Assembly (NCBI GenBank): GCA_021159525.1
Contig: JAGHEC010000169.1
Coordinates: forward strand, 1-6,126
Length of the DNA stretch: 6,126 nucleotides
Origin: Deltaproteobacteria bacterium
GTDB lineage: Bacteria > Desulfobacterota > DSM-4660 > Desulfatiglandales > Desulfatiglandaceae
Direction: 5' to 3'
Within the stretch, counting starts at the first letter, position 1; each line of letters starts with the position of its first letter. The notes beneath the pieces were generated by a model that saw only the letters and a list, made by a program, of their open reading frames with translations, searched no databases and had not been told where the DNA came from. Positions 1-5,745 of this stretch are shown one piece after another. The position numbers were made by a program, and so were the translations under genes.

Positions 1-2
1 CG

Positions 3-126
3 AAACCGGGGACCCATCCGAAGGATGGGGAGTCCGAGCAAAGCGAGGACAAACCGGGGACCCATCCGAAGGATGGGGAGTCCGAGCAAAGCGAGGACAA
101 ACCGGGGACCCATCCGAAGGATGGGG
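3..126. repeat. 48-bp tandem repeat, about 2.6 copies, with internal hairpins
   Basis: Two exact 48-base units (3-50 and 51-98) are followed by a partial third (99-126), after which the sequence diverges but stays similar in character to about 150. Each unit contains a perfect hairpin with a 7-bp stem CCCATCC/GGATGGG and a GAA loop, at 13-29, 61-77 and 109-125. In the full units an outer GGAC/GTCC pairing can extend the stem. The array probably continues to the left of the window. Because 48 is a multiple of three, the array gives a repeated 16-residue peptide in one frame, but nothing else suggests that it is coding. It looks like an intergenic structured repeat. There are no unique spacers, so it is not a CRISPR array. 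Confidence 0.9.
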
Positions 127-151
127 TCTGAGTCGGGCGAAGCGAGCGAAG

Positions 152-269
152 AAGAGACGGCGCCCTCCCGGCCAGTCGCGTCAGAAAAACCCTCCTGCCC
201 CGGGTTATTGAGCTGTTACGTGAGGCGGACAATCCCAAATTTGACCAAAAATCACCCGTGAACGGTTAC
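152..269 (+). repeat. Left copy of a 99-118 bp dispersed element, inverted relative to 5850-5948
   Basis: This stretch, from AAGAGACGGCGCC to GTGAACGGTTAC, matches the reverse complement of 5850-5948. I count 6 mismatches over 99 aligned bases plus two gaps: one extra C in the GGCC near 171, and an 18-base insertion at 220-237. Similarity stops sharply at both outer edges and, within a few bases, at both inner edges. The ends are not inverted repeats of each other, so it lacks classic transposon termini. It contains the core TTATTGAGCTGTTAC (205-219), which reappears in diverged form at 4478-4492. The most likely explanation is a dispersed non-coding repeat family. A short reading frame through it (VASEKP...LLSCY...NLTKNH) occurs in both copies but is probably incidental. 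Confidence 0.9.
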
Positions 270-310
270 CAATTTCTAAAGCGGGCTCTTATGTCAACAT
301 GTTATCGCTC

Positions 311-332
311 TTCTGAACACGATCTTTCAGAA
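311..332. promoter_or_regulatory. Inverted repeat TTCTGA-N10-TCAGAA in the leader of the first gene
   Basis: Perfect 6-bp arms at 311-316 and 327-332 are separated by 10 bases, giving a centre-to-centre distance of about 16 bp, as expected for a dimeric regulator site or a small RNA hairpin. It lies 35 bases before the first start codon, in the only AT-rich stretch (270-360) ahead of the gene cluster, so the cluster promoter is probably nearby. An 8-bp palindrome AACATGTT lies at 297-304. I could not fix convincing -35/-10 boxes: the TATATAAA at 349-356 is too close to the start codon to be a -10 element with a normal leader. The regulatory role is inferred. Confidence 0.3.
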
Positions 333-353
333 TGAACCTGTAAAAATCTATAT

Positions 354-361
354 AAAAGGGG
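354..361 (+). promoter_or_regulatory. Ribosome binding site that fixes the start of the first gene at 368
   Basis: AAAAGGGG ends six bases before ATG 368, a normal spacing. An upstream in-frame TTG at 362 touches the site directly and would have no spacing, so ATG 368 is the preferred start. Confidence 0.7.
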
Positions 362-367
362 TTGGCT

Positions 368-1612
368 ATGACAACGATCAGTATATTCAGCGGCGCCTTC
401 TGCAATGAAGAATCCGTTATCAACGGTCTGGAATCTGCGACAGGATATGAGTTGGCGCGAGATGCGGATATGGTTCGAGAGGCGAGCCGGATCTCAAGCA
501 TACCCGAGCAGAAGATCGAACGGGCGTTCTCCGCCAAGACCTCGGTATTCAATAAATTTACCCACGAAAGGGAACGATCCATCGCCTATCTGAAGCTCGC
601 CCTGGCCCTGGCCCTTTCGGAGCATGACATTATCGTGGCCGGCTTTGTATCGCATCTGATCCCCCACAGGATCAGCCATGTGCTGAGGGTCTGTCTCATC
701 GCCGGTATCCCGTTCAGAACCCGGACAGCCGTTCAGGATCACGGACTCAGCGATCATGAAGCAGTGAAGGCAATCCACAAATACGATGAAGAGGCCGCCG
801 CCTGGGTCCAAACGGTCCTGGAGGTCAGCGATCCGTGGGACCCTTCCCTTTACGACATGCTCCTCCCTGTCGACAAAATGGCTGTGGAAGATATCCTGGG
901 AAAGGTCCGGGAGGTTATGGAAAAAGAGGCAGTGAGCGAAACCCTCCGATCCAGGAAGTCCTTGGAGGATTTTCTTCTGTCCGCAAGGGTTGAGGTAAGC
1001 CTGGCCAATGAGGGTCATGCCCTGGGTGTGGAGGCAAACAACGGCAATGTCACCCTGACCATCAACAAGCATGTGCTCATGCTGAACCGTCTTGAAGAAG
1101 AAGTGAATAAAATAGCCAGTCAGACGCCGGGCGTCAAGGAAGTCAAGACACAGGTTGGAAAAGGGTTCTACCAGGCCGACATCTACCGGAAACACGACTT
1201 CGAGATGCCCTCCAAGATCCTGCTGGTGGACGACGAGCGGGATTTCGTGGAGACCCTGTCCGAACGTCTGGTGATGCGCGATATGGGATCGGCCGTGGCC
1301 TATGACGGGGAGTCTGCCCTCGAATTGATCCGGGCCGACGAGCCTGAGGTGATGATCCTGGATCTCAGGATGCCGGGAATCGACGGCATCGAGGTCCTGC
1401 GCAGGGTCAAGAACACTAATCCTGAAATCGAGGTGATTATCCTCACCGGACACGGATCCGAGGCCGACCGGCAGACTTGCATGGCCCTGGGCGCCTTTGC
1501 CTATCTTCAGAAGCCGGTGGATATCGACAAACTGAGCGCCACCATCAAGGCCGCCAACGAAAAGATCAGGCAGCAAAACCGATCTCAAAACAACGGGCCT
1601 GCGAGAGTATAG
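368..1612 (+). CDS. Cytidylate-kinase-like / BON-like / response-regulator receiver fusion protein
   Basis: A 414-residue soluble protein with three parts. Residues about 1-185 resemble the cytidylate-kinase-like family (P-loop fold): a FTHERERSIAYLK segment near 64-76, HVLRV near 104-108, and WDPSLYDMLLPVDKMAVEDILG near 157-178. The expected N-terminal phosphate-binding loop reads SGAFCNEES, without GK[S/T], so nucleotide phosphorylation is doubtful. Residues about 205-272 look like a BON domain (NGNVTLT, then TPGVKEVKTQV), a small fold often used for binding. Residues about 283-399 are a complete receiver: acidic pair D288/D289, phospho-acceptor D332 in ILDLRMPG, T360 and K382. The stop codon abuts the ATG of the sensor kinase, so the two are translationally coupled and the receiver is probably a target of that kinase. 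The kinase-like part could be a sensor or the output domain; that is inference. The receiver call is very secure, the kinase-like call good, the BON call fair. Confidence 0.88.
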   Translation: MTTISIFSGAFCNEESVINGLESATGYELARDADMVREASRISSIPEQKIERAFSAKTSVFNKFTHERERSIAYLKLALALALSEHDIIVAGFVSHLIPHRISHVLRVCLIAGIPFRTRTAVQDHGLSDHEAVKAIHKYDEEAAAWVQTVLEVSDPWDPSLYDMLLPVDKMAVEDILGKVREVMEKEAVSETLRSRKSLEDFLLSARVEVSLANEGHALGVEANNGNVTLTINKHVLMLNRLEEEVNKIASQTPGVKEVKTQVGKGFYQADIYRKHDFEMPSKILLVDDERDFVETLSERLVMRDMGSAVAYDGESALELIRADEPEVMILDLRMPGIDGIEVLRRVKNTNPEIEVIILTGHGSEADRQTCMALGAFAYLQKPVDIDKLSATIKAANEKIRQQNRSQNNGPARV

Positions 1613-3346
1613 ATGTGGTTCCGGGAAAAAATCAGACGCTCTTTTCAGGAAAATAGGGAGGCCCCCCGCAGGGGCTCCACGTATCAGTTCAACTACCGGC
1701 GTATCTGGAAACTTGCGGTCCTGCTCACCGGCGGGGTCTCGCTCATCCCCCTGATCTTTATCACCGCGGTGAATTACGAAGCCATGCGCCACGCGATTGA
1801 ATCGGAGATGATCTTTCGCACCACCCGGGTGGTCTCCAACACCTGTCTGTCCATATCCTTTTTCGTCAATGAACGGAAATCGGCCCTCAATTTTATCGTT
1901 CATGAGAACACCTTTGAAAGCCTGAACAGCCGGGAAAGGCTTTCAAGGATCCTGGGAGACCTGAAGAGGAGCTTCGGGGGCGGCTTTGTGGACCTCGGGG
2001 TGGTGGATGCCGCCGGACGCCAGCGAAACTATGTGGGACCCTACAATCTGGGAGGAAAGGATTACAGCGGCCAGAAATGGTTCCGGCAGGTGCTGGACTC
2101 CGGAATGTACATCAGCGATGTGTTCCTGGGATATCGGAAGGTGCCCCATCTGGTCATTGCGGTGAAAGGCATGAGCAGGAGCGGCGCTCCTTACGTCCTT
2201 CGGGCCGCCCTGAGCACCACGCCCTTTGAAACGCTTCTCTCCCAACTGGAAGTGGCCGGCATGGGCGATGTGTTCATGATCAACCATGAAGGGATCCTCC
2301 AGACACCCTCCCGGTATCATGGCGGGGTTTTTGAAAACATATATCTGCCGGTCCCGAAGAAACGCCCCAACACCGAGGTGCTGGAGGGCAAAGGCCCATT
2401 AGACGAAGACCTCATCATCGGCTACCGGTATATCGACGATACGCCGTTTATCCTCATGGTGGTGAAGAAGAAAAAGGAGTGCATGAAGCCCTGGTCTTGC
2501 ACCGGGCTCAAATTGATCGTTTTTCTCCTGGTGAGCGTGAGCGTCATCCTGACGGTCATCCTGGGTACGTCCACCTATCTCGTGAAGAAGATAAAGATCG
2601 CTGATGAAAAACGGAGCGCCAGCCTCCACCAGGTGGAATACGCCAACAAGATGGCCTCCATCGGCCGGCTGGCGGCCAGCGTGGCCCATGAGATCAACAA
2701 CCCGCTGGCCATCATCAATGAAAAGGCCGGGCTCATCAAGGACTTCTTTACCTTCGGGGGAAAATATGCGGAGGACCCCAAGCTGATGGGTCTGGTGGAC
2801 GGCATCCTTACCTCTGTCAAACGGGCCGGGACCATCACCCGAAGGCTGCTCAATTTCTCCCGGAACCTGCAGGCAAGCGTAGAGCCGATTCATCTCAGGG
2901 AGGCCATCCTGGAGGTTCTGGGCTTTATGGGTAAAGAGGCCGAATTGAGGGAGATCAAGATTCACGTGGATGTGGCACAAGATATCCCGGTCCTGGAGAC
3001 CGATCGGGGGAAACTCCAGCAGATCCTCCTCAATATCATCAACAATGCCTTTGCAGCCGTAAGCGATGGAGGCCATATTGACATCCGGAGCCGCCTGGAA
3101 AAGAAAGACCATGTGGCTATTATCATCGCCGATGATGGCTGCGGCATATCAAAAGAGGACCTCATCCGTATCTATGAGCCGTTCTTCTCGACCAAAAGCG
3201 GTCAGGGCGGGACCGGTCTCGGGCTTTCCATTACCTACAGCCTGGTCCAGGAGATCGGGGGATCCATACACGCGGAAAGCGAATTGGGAAAGGGAACCCG
3301 GTTTACCATCACCATCCCCATAAAATCGGAGAAGACAAAAACATGA
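1613..3346 (+). CDS. Membrane-bound sensor histidine kinase with a periplasmic Cache-like domain
   Basis: A 577-residue inner-membrane kinase. A short cytoplasmic N-terminus leads into TM1 (about 33-54), a periplasmic region (about 55-295), and TM2 (about 299-324). The periplasmic part matches double-Cache sensor domains: WFRQVLDSGMYISDVFLGYRKVPHLVIAVK at 156-185, then MINHEGILQTPSR and a distal YRYIDDTPFILMVV. After TM2 a short linker with no recognisable HAMP or PAS domain leads to the dimerisation domain, with H359 in the H-box VAHEINNP. The ATPase domain is complete: N-box N474/N478, G1 DDGCG at 507-511, F-box EPFFSTK at 522-528, G2 GGTGLGL at 532-538. It should therefore autophosphorylate H359 on binding an extracytoplasmic small molecule; Cache ligands are commonly amino acids, carboxylates or amines, but the ligand here is unknown. 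It starts directly after the upstream stop, without a clear ribosome site, and overlaps the next gene by ATGA. Confidence 0.95.
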   Translation: MWFREKIRRSFQENREAPRRGSTYQFNYRRIWKLAVLLTGGVSLIPLIFITAVNYEAMRHAIESEMIFRTTRVVSNTCLSISFFVNERKSALNFIVHENTFESLNSRERLSRILGDLKRSFGGGFVDLGVVDAAGRQRNYVGPYNLGGKDYSGQKWFRQVLDSGMYISDVFLGYRKVPHLVIAVKGMSRSGAPYVLRAALSTTPFETLLSQLEVAGMGDVFMINHEGILQTPSRYHGGVFENIYLPVPKKRPNTEVLEGKGPLDEDLIIGYRYIDDTPFILMVVKKKKECMKPWSCTGLKLIVFLLVSVSVILTVILGTSTYLVKKIKIADEKRSASLHQVEYANKMASIGRLAASVAHEINNPLAIINEKAGLIKDFFTFGGKYAEDPKLMGLVDGILTSVKRAGTITRRLLNFSRNLQASVEPIHLREAILEVLGFMGKEAELREIKIHVDVAQDIPVLETDRGKLQQILLNIINNAFAAVSDGGHIDIRSRLEKKDHVAIIIADDGCGISKEDLIRIYEPFFSTKSGQGGTGLGLSITYSLVQEIGGSIHAESELGKGTRFTITIPIKSEKTKT

Positions 3347-3711
3347 GTCCCATAAAGGTATTATTGGTTGATGACGAGGAGGAACTTGTTTCTACCCTGG
3401 CAGAGCGGCTTGCGCTCAGGGGTATTCATGCCGACTGGACGACCCGCCCGGAAGATGCCCTGAGGCGACTGGAGGTCTGCAAATACGATGTGGCTGTGCT
3501 TGATGTAAAGATTCCCCGGATGAACGGCATAGAGCTGAAAAAAGAGATGGAAAAGAAGTGCGCTCACACCAAATTTATCTTCCTGACCGGTCATGGCTCC
3601 GAACAGGATTTCAGGGAGGGTTCTCAGGAGGCGGGTCCTGAATTTTATCTGGTAAAACCGGTCAACATTGAGGATCTGATGGAGAAAATAAACCAGTTAT
3701 TGGGGCGATAA
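3343..3711 (+). CDS. Single-domain response regulator (receiver only)
   Basis: 122 residues, all receiver. The acidic pair is D10/D11, the phospho-acceptor D54 (AVLDVKIPRMNG), the switch threonine T82 (FLTGHGSE) and the conserved lysine K105 (YLVKP). There is no output domain, like CheY or Spo0F. Its ATG overlaps the sensor-kinase stop (ATGA), so the two are co-translated and are probably cognate partners. The LTGHGSE motif after beta-4 is shared with the receiver of the first gene (LTGHGSEAD against LTGHGSEQD), which suggests that those two are closer paralogues than either is to the receiver at 4521-4964 (LTGHATVES). A role as phosphorelay intermediate or protein-binding switch is inferred. 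Confidence 0.95.
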   Translation: MSPIKVLLVDDEEELVSTLAERLALRGIHADWTTRPEDALRRLEVCKYDVAVLDVKIPRMNGIELKKEMEKKCAHTKFIFLTGHGSEQDFREGSQEAGPEFYLVKPVNIEDLMEKINQLLGR

Positions 3712-3722
3712 GGAGGACGGAC

Positions 3723-4388
3723 ATGGACACCAAATGCGGCATATTAGGGCAGACCGGGCTTCAGTTTTTTGGCAGGATCACGGCCTCCATTTCACACGAA
3801 ATCAAAAATGTTCTGGCGGTGTTAAACGAAAATGCAGGGCTTTTGCAGGATGTTGTCCTCATGGCAGAAAAGGGGATTCCCCTGAATCCCGAACGGCTTA
3901 AAGGAGTTGCCGGGACCATGGGAAAACAGATCCAGAGGGCCGACGGAATTGTGGAAAATATGAACCGGTTCGCCCACGCGGTGGATGAAAACACAAAGGA
4001 GATCGACATCCACGAAACCCTCTCCCTGCTGCTGGGCCTGACCCGGCGGTTCGCAGACATGCGGGGCGTCACATTGTCCCCTGCCTATGGAAATTCCGGC
4101 AAATTCCTCACGTCCAATCCCTTTTTCCTGGAAAACCTTCTCTGGTGCTTTCTTGATTTTGCCATGGGAGCAACCGGTGAGGAAAGGGAGTTGACGATTG
4201 CTACAGAAGAGAATGAACACGCTATCCGGATCTGTTTTGAAGGCCTTAAAGGGCTGGCGGAAAAGGATGCGGGGGCATTCCCGTCTGAGCGGGAGTCGGC
4301 CTTGATGAAGGCCCTTGATGCCGATTTCACTATGGAACCGGTAAGAAGCCGGATTGTTGTGGCGCTTCCCAAAAAGGGATTCCGGTGA
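3723..4388 (+). CDS. Small soluble histidine-kinase-like protein with intact H-box and degenerate ATPase domain
   Basis: 221 residues with no membrane segment or input domain. Residues about 12-85 form a histidine-kinase dimerisation/phosphoacceptor domain: RITASISHEIKNVLAVLNENAGLL, with H25 as the expected phosphohistidine. It parallels the sensor kinase here (RLAASVAHEINNPLAIINEKAGLI). The rest (about 95-221) aligns by position with an ATPase domain but has lost its catalytic signatures. The N-box asparagines are replaced (LLWCFLDFAMGA, Cys142 and Phe146 where Asn is expected), and there is no DxGxG, F-box or GxGLGL. Autophosphorylation from ATP is therefore unlikely. The overall form recalls Spo0B and ChpT, phosphotransfer proteins built from a kinase dimerisation domain plus a non-catalytic ATPase-like domain. 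It has a strong AAGGAGG site six bases before the ATG and lies 11 bases after the receiver gene, between two receiver genes. Alternative: a decaying kinase, though the frame is intact. Confidence 0.85.
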   Translation: MDTKCGILGQTGLQFFGRITASISHEIKNVLAVLNENAGLLQDVVLMAEKGIPLNPERLKGVAGTMGKQIQRADGIVENMNRFAHAVDENTKEIDIHETLSLLLGLTRRFADMRGVTLSPAYGNSGKFLTSNPFFLENLLWCFLDFAMGATGEERELTIATEENEHAIRICFEGLKGLAEKDAGAFPSERESALMKALDADFTMEPVRSRIVVALPKKGFR

Positions 4389-4418
4389 GCAGCTTAAGGA
4401 AGAAAGACCAGCCCGGAG

Positions 4419-4452
4419 GCCCGGAGCGGAGGAAAAAGCATCCTGCCCGGGC
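4419..4452 (+). other. GC-rich hairpin in the 132-base gap between the phosphotransfer-like gene and the second receiver
   Basis: GCCCGG (4419-4424) can pair with CCGGGC (4447-4452), and inside it AGGA (4430-4433) with TCCT (4441-4444), around an A-rich loop. No T-run follows directly, so it is a poor intrinsic terminator; it may be a processing or attenuation structure. It overlaps the decayed element at 4425-4493. Confidence 0.35.
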
Positions 4453-4493
4453 GCTATGTTCACTGTTATGCCCCTGATTATTGGGCTGATACG
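4425..4493 (+). repeat. Decayed third copy of the flanking element (core portion)
   Basis: Two blocks match the left element in the same orientation. The first, 4425-4451 (AGGAAAAAGCATCCTGCCCGGG), matches the AGAAAAACCCTCCTGCCCCGGG block at 182-204. The second, 4469-4493, matches 196-220 at 21 of 25 positions by my count and includes TTATTGGGCTGATAC against TTATTGAGCTGTTAC. The two blocks both contain the TGCCC segment, so the copy looks rearranged or partly duplicated. A shorter hint, GTTATAGCTCAAC at 4977-4989, resembles the reverse complement of the core (GTAACAGCTCAA) but is too short to count as a copy. Confidence 0.5.
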
Positions 4494-4520
4494 CCATTTT
4501 TTAAAGGAGGAGGTATCATT

Positions 4521-4964
4521 ATGAAAATTCGTGTATTGCTGGTCGACGACGAAAAGGACTTTGTTGATGCGCTGGCCGAACGGCTCTCCATGCGCAATTA
4601 CGATGTGACCGTCGCCCTGAGGGGAGAGGAGGCCCTTGACAAGCTGCGCCAGTACAATTTTGACGTGGTGATCCTGGATGTGCGGATGCCCGGGATCGAC
4701 GGCAATGAGGTCCTCTCCGAGATCAAGAGGATCAAACCGCTGACCGAGGTGATTATGTTGACAGGGCACGCCACGGTGGAATCTGCGATCGAAGGGATGA
4801 AGCAGGGGGCCTATGACTATCTCATTAAGCCGTGCGAGACCGAAGACTTGGTGACCAAAATTAACAGGGCCTATGAAAAAAAGGCCGAGCACGAAGAAAG
4901 GATTCGGGAGGCCAGGGTAAAAGAGATTATCTCTTCCCCCAGGGCCGCCCTGAAGGATGCCTGA
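4521..4964 (+). CDS. Response regulator receiver with a short C-terminal helical tail
   Basis: 147 residues. Residues 1-120 are a canonical receiver: D9/D10, phospho-acceptor D53 in ILDVRMPGIDG, T81 (MLTGHATVESAIEGMKQGAYDY) and K103 (LIKPC). This pattern is typical of the NtrC-type receiver subgroup, but neither the AAA+ nor the DNA-binding domain follows. Instead there is a charged, probably helical tail (KAEHEERIREARVKEIISSPRAALKDA) of about 27 residues, too short for a known output domain. The start is set by a strong AAAGGAGGAGGT site seven bases upstream. It follows the phosphotransfer-like gene after 132 bases containing a hairpin and an element remnant, so it could be expressed partly separately. 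It is a likely terminal phosphate acceptor of the system; the tail might contact a partner. Confidence 0.95.
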   Translation: MKIRVLLVDDEKDFVDALAERLSMRNYDVTVALRGEEALDKLRQYNFDVVILDVRMPGIDGNEVLSEIKRIKPLTEVIMLTGHATVESAIEGMKQGAYDYLIKPCETEDLVTKINRAYEKKAEHEERIREARVKEIISSPRAALKDA

Positions 4965-5040
4965 TGCGGCTCAACTGTTATAGCTCAACTTCCCTGTCGA
5001 GACAAACTGGTTCACTAGCGGCGGCCTACAAAACCGCTGG

Positions 5041-5061
5041 AAAAAGGCCATTGGCCCTTTT
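5041..5061. terminator. Possible bidirectional intrinsic terminator after the signalling genes
   Basis: AAAA/GGCC pairs with GGCC/TTTT around an ATT loop, with one bulged C, giving an A-tract on one side and a short T-tract on the other. The stem is short and the T-run only four bases, so it would be weak. A further 5-bp hairpin AGCGG/CCGCT lies just upstream (5017-5038). Its position between the last receiver and the carbonic anhydrase suits a transcript boundary. Confidence 0.35.
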
Positions 5062-5080
5062 GGCTGCACATGCGGACTGA

Positions 5081-5100
5081 AAGCTTTCAATTGAAAGCTT
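5081..5100. promoter_or_regulatory. Perfect 20-bp palindrome upstream of the carbonic anhydrase
   Basis: AAGCTTTCAATTGAAAGCTT is identical to its reverse complement, and it also contains TGAAAGCTT as a direct repeat (5078-5086 and 5092-5100). It ends 24 bases before the ATG and about 12 before the ribosome site. As DNA it looks like an operator for a dimeric regulator. As RNA it could form an 8-bp stem with an AATT loop just ahead of the ribosome site. Either way it points to separate control of the carbonic anhydrase; which one is not decidable from sequence. Confidence 0.5.
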
Positions 5101-5124
5101 GTTGCACTTGAAAGGAGATGGCGC

Positions 5125-5733
5125 ATGCACGGTTCTGAAATTAATAAGATTAACGGCGATCAGGCCTTGAAACGGCTCCTGGCCGGAAACGCCCGATTTC
5201 AGGAAAAGCGGCCCGAACACCCCCGCCAGACGCCGGATCGCAGCAGGGAAACAGCGGCAGACGGTCAGCGGCCGTTCGCTGTAATCATCGGATGTTCCGA
5301 TTCCAGGGTTCCCCCGGATATCCTCTTTGACCAGGGCATAGGTTATCTGTTCGTTGTGCGTACGGCCGGGGGCGTGGTGGACGATGTGGCCATAGCAAGC
5401 ATCGAATACGCCGTATCCCATCTCAAGACGCCCCTGATCTTGGTGTTGGCTCACGCCCATTGCGGGGCGGTGACCGCAGCGGCTGCGGCCCGTGCACCAC
5501 TGGAAGGCAGGCTCGGATGTCTGGTGCATGCCATCCGGCCCGCCCTTGAACAGGTCAAAGAGCCGTGCCGGGACCTGGTGGACCGCGCCTCAAAAATCCT
5601 TGCCGAGATGATCGCGCGGCAACTAAAGAACACAGGCCCTTTTCTGTCGCACGCCGTAAACACCGGCAAGATCATGATCGCTGCCGCCTACTATGATCTT
5701 TTTACAGGGGCCGTGGATATCCTTTCGCGGTAG
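5125..5733 (+). CDS. Beta-class carbonic anhydrase
   Basis: A 202-residue zinc enzyme of normal family length, interconverting CO2 and bicarbonate, with no signal peptide and so cytoplasmic. The zinc ligands are C57, H110 and C113, in GCSDSR (56-61) and HAHCGAV (110-116). The Asp-Arg pair D59/R61 that gates the site in this family is present. FDQGIGYLFVVR and SIEYAVSHL are further family blocks, and the C-terminal AAYYDLFTGAVDIL is the usual end, so the protein is complete. Small departures from the common pattern are RTAGGVVDD where R-x-AGN is usual, and LAHAHCG where LGHxxCG is usual. AAAGGAG at 5111-5117 supports ATG 5125. It is co-oriented with the signalling genes but separated by 160 bases with hairpins and a palindrome, so co-transcription is uncertain. 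Roles could include bicarbonate supply for carboxylation or pH balance; the link to the signalling genes is inferred from position only. Confidence 0.95.
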   Translation: MHGSEINKINGDQALKRLLAGNARFQEKRPEHPRQTPDRSRETAADGQRPFAVIIGCSDSRVPPDILFDQGIGYLFVVRTAGGVVDDVAIASIEYAVSHLKTPLILVLAHAHCGAVTAAAAARAPLEGRLGCLVHAIRPALEQVKEPCRDLVDRASKILAEMIARQLKNTGPFLSHAVNTGKIMIAAAYYDLFTGAVDILSR

Positions 5734-5745
5734 GAGGTCCTCTAT

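Noticed and set aside
3..126. CRISPR array
   Set aside because: The units are contiguous identical 48-mers without unique spacers, and no cas gene is present.
25..261. 78-codon + strand frame at the left edge
   Set aside because: It consists of the 48-bp tandem repeat translated in frame followed by the left dispersed element; there is no ribosome site and no family match.
362..367. TTG start for the first gene
   Set aside because: The ribosome site AAAAGGGG ends at 361, leaving no spacing to TTG 362; ATG 368 has a normal six-base gap.
494..1903. 469-codon open frame on the minus strand opposite the first gene and the start of the kinase
   Set aside because: The + strand frame encodes clear receiver and kinase-like domains; the antisense peptide shows no family motif and is explained by codon bias in a GC-rich gene.
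3822..4892. 356-codon open frame on the minus strand across the H-box protein and second receiver
   Set aside because: It spans two well-supported + strand genes and an intergenic gap, and its peptide has no recognisable domain.
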